Shown here piece by piece: positions 59,295-64,000 of a stretch of DNA of 64,000 nt. Position 1 is the first letter of the stretch. Each line of letters starts with the position of its first letter. Under the pieces are notes generated by a model. That model made no database searches. It worked only from the letters and a program-made list of their open reading frames with translations, and was not told where the DNA came from. The stretch lies in assembly GCA_027559495.1 (NCBI GenBank), contig JAMXSV010000005.1, positions 930,001 to 994,000 on the forward strand, given 5' to 3'. Position numbers and translations under genes: made by a program. Origin of the DNA: Aurifilum marmelostoma (Eukaryota > Ascomycota > Sordariomycetes > Diaporthales > Cryphonectriaceae).

Positions 59295-61010
59295 CCCTTG
59301 CAGATTATATATATGCTATTCTTAATATAAAGTATTTGGTTTATGCTTGCTATATATTATTATTATAGTAGCTAGTATAATAGTCTTTAGGACGAAGAAG
59401 ATAAACTAAAAGATAGCAGTAAATTAGAATATAAATGCTATTTTATATATAAGAGGATAAAGAACTAAGTTATAAGCAATAGCCTTACTAACCTACTAAG
59501 TATTATAATAGTATTAAATCTTTAGTTTCTTAATTTATATAGCTACTTTATTCTTGCAAACCTAAATCTCTTTAAGTTCTACTAGCATATTAGCTATAAT
59601 TCTTAATATTGATCTTAGATAGCCTTATATTATAATCTATAATTTAGGCGTAAGCTATATATATAGTTGGAAAGAATATTCGAATAGCGATTTCAAATAT
59701 CTGCTAATCTTTTAAATCTATATAGTAAACTAGCACCTTCTACCACTGCTTATTACACCTTAGCTAGCAAGGCCAAATCTTTCCCTCCCTTCTTCCCTTT
59801 AGATAGCATCTTTTTTATATAGTTAGTAATCTATCTATTATAAGCTATTATGATATATTCTTCCTGCTTTATAAAAGTTAATAATATTTAATATTATATT
59901 TTGCTATTCTTCCAAAACTAAGAGGTGAAAAAAAAAAGATAATATATATATATTCAAGCTACTTTAATTATATTTAATATAATTGCTTTTATATAAAGTA
60001 ATATTAGAAGATGCTTTGAATTTTCTTTATTTACTTAATTATTATATAATCCATTCTATTAGTAATAACTATAGCCTTTAATATAAATATTTTGGATTGC
60101 AATCTATCTATTATTCTAAAATTATTATCTTGCGTATATCTACTATTTTTAAATATTAGATTTGCAATTTAGCAATCTTCTCTATTCCGCTTGCTAAGAA
60201 TAGGAGTAAGTACTTTAAGAAACAAATATACTAGAAATATTAGTGCTTCCTGCATAGCTCTACAACTCTATTGCTTATTAATATATAATGCTGCACCTAG
60301 CATAAGACTAACTATGCATATATCTAATCCTAAGCACTTGGATAATATTTATAATATTTATGCTATTATTTGCTATATATAGAACCAAGTTTCCTTAGCC
60401 TATATATACTTACTTAGTAAGCCCCTAAGAATGCAGTCTATTCTAGTAGTGCATTTAGAGATAGTAATATTTAGTTTCTAGCTAATTATAATTGCAGTAA
60501 AATACTTCTAAAGTATAAGTATTTATCAATACTTTTTCTTTATTTTTGAATTATATTTATTAATTTGGAAGTTATATATATTATAATAGTAATGCTTATG
60601 CTCTAGGAAAAGAAGGCGTATATACCTGCTATTTTAAATAGGAGCATATAAGCTCGCTATATAAGGGTTAGGATTAGATTATAATATTTGCAATAGTATA
60701 TCTAGCTATCTAGTAGCTTAAGGCCCCTGCAAGACCTTTGCTGCAGAGCTGCTTAGTTCTATAATATTAAGCAATGCATTATACTTACCTTATATAGGCA
60801 GACTAAGAAATAGTATAGACTATAGTTCTAGCAAGGGAATAGGGAAGGAGAATAGACTTAGCTATTAGGGTGGATTTAATAGTTAACTTAAGAGTAGTAG
60901 ACTAGAGTTTGAGCGCTATTGCATATAATAGGGTCTAAATGGAATGGAAAGGGCTATATCGATCTAGGAGAGCTAGAATATCAATATAATAGCAAAAGAA
61001 GGCTTATAAC
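59295..61010. other. AT-rich desert
   Basis: This 1.7 kb is extremely AT-rich and filled with TAA/TAG/TATA. No frame is longer than about 63 codons and I cannot recognise any element end. The composition is like the RIP-mutated elements, so it is probably old repeat DNA. Confidence 0.5.
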
Positions 61011-61484
61011 TAGGGTTAATATATTAGTTCATAATTAATACTTAATTTAGTATCAACTATAGAGTAATATAGTTAAAGTTAGTACTTTCTACTAAAGATT
61101 TTATAGTTAGTTTTAGTTAATAGTTTAGAACTATAGTAACTAATAGTTATTATATATGCTTAATTAGTAACTATATTAACTAAGTATATATATATTTAAT
61201 ATATAAATATTAGTTTTTAATATTTTCTAATATATTTCAGAACTAAATTAAATAGCTTATATTATAATATGCTATTGCTTATTACTAAATATGCTTTTTT
61301 GCTTTTATATTAATATATTCTATAGTTTTTATAATTTTTTTAATTACTTTCTAATAACTTTCTATTTTTATCTTTTATAATTAAACAGTAGTAATTATTA
61401 ATTACTACAAACTACCTATCTTATATTTATAGTTAGTTTTAGTTAAGCTATTAACTAAATTAATTAACTAATTTTTTAACCCCG
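61011..61484. mobile_element. RIP-mutated copy of the hAT MITE
   Basis: This 474-bp relative of 18217-18764 shares a run of segments in the same order (TATAGTTAGTTTTAGTTAA, AATATAAATATTAGTTTTTAATAT, AATTAACTAATTTTTTAACC). Its ends are changed from CAGGGTT to TAGGGTT and from AACCCTG to AACCCCG. The flanks CTTATAAC and CTAATAAT match at six of eight bases, a decayed target duplication. Most C are converted to T. Confidence 0.65.
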
Positions 61485-62061
61485 CTAATAATGTACAAGA
61501 TTATAGGAAAAAGTGCCTAGACCTACCTAGCTGCCCTATAATAGGTCTGAACCCAAAAGATAAAAATATATATTCGACCTATCTAAATATTAAACTATCT
61601 ATAAACTGCCCTTATATACTACATAGTCTTAGATGCCTTAAAATTTACTTACATTTCTTATTCTAAGGCATATTATATTAGCTGCTAATATTATAGGTTT
61701 ATTATAATATTAAGCAGATACTTAAACTCCGAACTAGTAAAAAACAATATAAACCTATCTTATATACTACTTATCTTATAGGCATTCGGGTTAGGTTTTA
61801 GCTGAAAAAGTTATAACTTAGTAAAAATCTTATAATTTTCCTTAATGCTATTGCTAGACTTATATAGCTATTACTGCCTATTCAATTATAGCTTACCTAT
61901 AAAATTTATATTATTAGAATTGCTTTAAGCTAGCAACTAAATTTTATTAATTTTTAATTAAGCTAAATTGCTAGAATAACTTAATCTATAATATTAATCT
62001 CTGTTTTAATAATAAGAGAAAGTTTAAGATATTAATAGCTTGCTTTTTCTAGCTTAGCAGC
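61485..62061. other. AT-rich spacer
   Basis: AT-rich with short stops-filled frames. No gene or repeat end is seen. Confidence 0.45.
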
Positions 62062-62290
62062 TTTAAAATAAATCCCTATTGCGCTAATTAAATATAGAAT
62101 AAATCTTTATTTTTTTTATTATCTTTAAAATAAATTTCTATTTATATTAATTATAAATAGAATAAACTTCTATTTTCTTTATTATTTTTAGAATAAACCT
62201 TTATTTATATTAATTATAAATAAAATAAATCTTTATTTTCTTAATTATTTTAAGAATAAATCTTTATTTATTAATTCTTTATTTATATTA
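62062..62290. repeat. AT-rich tandem repeat, about 66-bp unit
   Basis: Three to four imperfect units of the form GAATAAATCTTTATTT plus ATATTAATTATAAATA plus AAATAAATCTTTATTTTCTT follow one another. The variation is mostly single bases. A pyrimidine-rich low-complexity tract (62369-62430) follows. Confidence 0.6.
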
Positions 62291-62578
62291 TATAATATTA
62301 AAAATAAAGAGAATATAGCTGCTTTATTTAGATATCTTTATAAGAAATATAAAGCGCTTAAAATATAAATTTCTCTTTTTTTTTTTCCTTTTTCCTCTTT
62401 CTTTCCTTTATTTTCTTTCTTTCTTTATTTTATTATAATAATAGTAGAAAAAATAAATAGATAATAAATAAGCAATTTAGAGTTCTATTAGCTATAAACT
62501 AATAAGCACTATTCTTAAGCAGATATAGGCTAAATAGTTAAAATATAGCTTAAAGAGCTATAATATAAAATAAGTAAA

Positions 62579-62691
62579 CAGGGTTAGGGTCAGGGTTAGG
62601 GTCAGGGTTAGGGTCAGGGTCAGGGTTAGGGTCAGGGTTAGGGTCAGGGTCAGGGTTAGGGTGGGTCAGGGTCAGGGTTAGGGTCAGGGTT
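62579..62691 (+). repeat. telomere-like GGGTTA/GGGTCA array
   Basis: About seventeen hexamers run without a break except one four-base GGGT unit. By my count seven are GGGTTA (the common fungal telomere repeat) and ten are GGGTCA. The G-rich strand runs left to right. It is interstitial here and ends 180 bases before a transposase gene. It could be a former chromosome end, a telomerase-made fill-in, or a GGGTCA satellite partly changed by C-to-T mutation. Confidence 0.85.
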
Positions 62692-62871
62692 GGTAGAAAC
62701 ATCACAACTAAGTCAGTGGAAAGGTTATGACCCCGCCAAACATGTTTCAGAGGACAGCCTTTATTTGTCTCAAACTTGTTACAGAAAAGTAGCTCTTCAT
62801 CTTGCTAGCAATACCCTAGGTATATATGTACCATCTATGTTCCTCAGTTCGCTCATCTCACCCCACTTAAG

Positions 62872-63813
62872 ATGCCTAAATTGTCACCTGCTAAAGTCAA
62901 TAATGTACTTGCTCTCCTTGACGAGGAGATATACTCTTACCCTCAAATCTGTGCCAGAACTGGTGTTTCAATTGCCTCTATCTCTCGTATCTGTTCTAAA
63001 CACCGTCCAGACCATTTAAAGTCCACTGGGGGCTGTCCTCGTAAACTTAATCCTGCTGCTACCCATTATGCTGTTCGCTTGGTGACCAACCACAACTCTG
63101 TCAGCACACGGCAGGCCACACAAACATTATGCGAGCTTACTGGAGAGTCCATCAGTCCTAGAACTGTGCGTCGGGCCTTGCACCGGTCTGGTCTAAAGGC
63201 TGTGAAAAAGGTTAAAAAGCCCAAGCTCACTCGGGCTCATATCAAGGCTCGTATAGAGTTTGCCGAGGCCCACAAGGATTGGACTGTAGAAGACTGGAAG
63301 CATGTTCTGTGGTCAGATGAGACCAAGATCAATCGCTTATGGTCAGATGGAGTCCATTGGGCATGGGCCCGGCCAGGGGAGGGGCTGAGTGACCGGCTGA
63401 TTGTGCCAACTGCCAACTTTGGTGGTGGCTCTCTCATGTTTTGGGGCTGCATGGGGTGGAATGGGACAGGGCATGGGACTAAAATAGATTCTCGATTGAA
63501 TAAGGAATTATATGTAGAAATTTTGGCAGACGAGTTCTTGGATAGTCTGGAGTATTTGGGGATGGAGCAGGAGAGGGTGATTTTTCAGCATGATAATGCA
63601 CGACCCCACAAGGCTAAGATGACCCAGAAATGGCTTGAAGAGAATGGAATTGAGTGTCTCAAGTGGCCAGCAAACTCTCCTGACCTTAATCCCATCGAAA
63701 ATCTGTGGGCAGAGCTCAAGAGGCGACTAGGGGTATGGAACCCAGAAGTGCGGATTGTTCGCATCTTAAAATCCGCGCTTTATCTGCGGACCTTTGGCAA
63801 AATCCGACCATAG
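62872..63813 (+). CDS. Tc1-type transposase, C-terminus altered
   Basis: This is a DDE transposase of the Tc1 group for cut-and-paste transposition at TA sites. Residues 1-120 hold the paired HTH DNA-binding domain (SYPQICARTGVSIASISRIC; STRQATQTLCE; SPRTVRRALHRSGL). The catalytic triad is Asp149 (LWSDET), Asp241 (FQHDNARPH) and Glu276 (SPDLNPIENLW), with 34 residues between the last two (DD34E). GGGSLMFWGCMGWNG is a family hallmark. After RRLGVWN (about residue 290) the sequence leaves the family and enters the palindromic repeat that starts at 63747. The last 20 or so residues to the stop at 63811-63813 are therefore foreign. Unlike the gypsy copies it has no RIP-type stops, so it arrived later or escaped. 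I cannot locate its terminal inverted repeats. Confidence 0.88.
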   Translation: MPKLSPAKVNNVLALLDEEIYSYPQICARTGVSIASISRICSKHRPDHLKSTGGCPRKLNPAATHYAVRLVTNHNSVSTRQATQTLCELTGESISPRTVRRALHRSGLKAVKKVKKPKLTRAHIKARIEFAEAHKDWTVEDWKHVLWSDETKINRLWSDGVHWAWARPGEGLSDRLIVPTANFGGGSLMFWGCMGWNGTGHGTKIDSRLNKELYVEILADEFLDSLEYLGMEQERVIFQHDNARPHKAKMTQKWLEENGIECLKWPANSPDLNPIENLWAELKRRLGVWNPEVRIVRILKSALYLRTFGKIRP

Positions 63814-63926
63814 AGCTCAAGTTTTGACCGCTCAGGCTCACCTCTGGAGAGTGTTCTGGGAGGGAAACCGGCGTTTATATGCGGATTCTTGGCAAAATCC
63901 GCATAGAGGGGCGGATTATCCGCACT
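63747..63926. repeat. palindromic repeat cutting the transposase C-terminus
   Basis: A 180-bp block begins AGTGCGGATTGTTCGC and ends with its near inverse, GGCGGATTATCCGCACT. Inside, two direct copies of a hairpin unit (GCGGAYYTTGGCAAAATCCG) lie at about 63786-63806 and 63881-63901. No target duplication is clear at the edges. It resembles a short MITE, but the sequence after it does not return to transposase. Confidence 0.5.
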
Positions 63927-64000
63927 TTTCGGGTTCACCGTGGATTCACCTCGTCATATGGCTGCTTTCCCTGTATATATTTCCTGGAGAGCTTTGACTT
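63927..64000. other. window edge
   Basis: Balanced sequence without a recognised feature; it may belong to an element that continues past the window. Confidence 0.3.

Noticed and set aside
62690..63019. 109-codon frame overlapping the transposase start
   Set aside because: It overlaps the transposase in another phase and starts in the telomere-like array; it has no motif.
1..64000. CRISPR array or bacterial-type operon
   Set aside because: No regularly spaced direct repeats of that type exist, and the introns and gene families are fungal.

Overview
The window looks like an accessory, transposon-rich stretch of a filamentous ascomycete (Pezizomycotina) chromosome. The evidence is: short GT-AG introns of about 54 to 220 bases; fungal-only families (Zn2Cys6 regulators, RTA1, NCS1 and MCT-type transporters, a short secreted tyrosinase); and long AT-rich retrotransposon copies whose former Gln (CAA/CAG) and Trp (TGG) codons have become TAA/TAG. 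That last pattern is the signature of repeat-induced point mutation (RIP). I cannot name the species.

Layout. 1-4.7 kb: a broken short-chain dehydrogenase and an NCS1-type permease spoiled by one in-frame TAG. 4.7-12.8 kb: a small TA-flanked element with 72-bp terminal inverted repeats, split by a complete but RIP-destroyed Ty3/gypsy chromovirus (461-bp LTRs, TTTCG target duplication). 13.1-17.4 kb: a convergent pair, a 2-oxoglutarate/Fe(II) dioxygenase and a Zn2Cys6 regulator, each with one frameshift late in the gene. 17.5-21.2 kb: relics, including a hAT-type MITE with a perfect 8-bp target duplication, a tRNA-like stretch and a decayed AYR1-like dehydrogenase. 21.2-30.2 kb: four intact genes, namely tyrosinase, kelch-propeller protein, major-royal-jelly/yellow-family protein and MCT-type MFS transporter. 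The first three carry signal peptides. 30-43 kb: an HSL-type esterase, a small secreted cysteine-rich protein (one in-frame TAG), a small hypothetical ORF, a MARVEL membrane protein, an RTA1 protein and a second Zn2Cys6 regulator, separated by long AT-rich spacers. 43.7-59.3 kb: a pile of RIP-mutated gypsy copies (solo LTR, one full copy, then two truncated copies in the opposite orientation). 59.3-62.6 kb: AT-rich desert with a second, mutated copy of the hAT MITE. 62.6-64 kb: a telomere-like GGGTTA/GGGTCA array and an unmutated Tc1-type transposase whose C-terminus runs into a palindromic repeat.

How the genes may work together. The best functional hypothesis is the 21-30 kb block: a secreted phenol oxidase beside a secreted yellow-family protein, a secreted kelch propeller and a transporter for organic acids. 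In insects, yellow-family proteins act in the melanin pathway downstream of phenol oxidation, so this block could be an extracellular quinone/melanin module. This is inference. The 1-17 kb block looks like a metabolic cluster in decay: every gene there carries at least one disabling lesion, and the nonsense changes are of the CpA-to-TpA type expected from RIP leaking out of the neighbouring retroelement.
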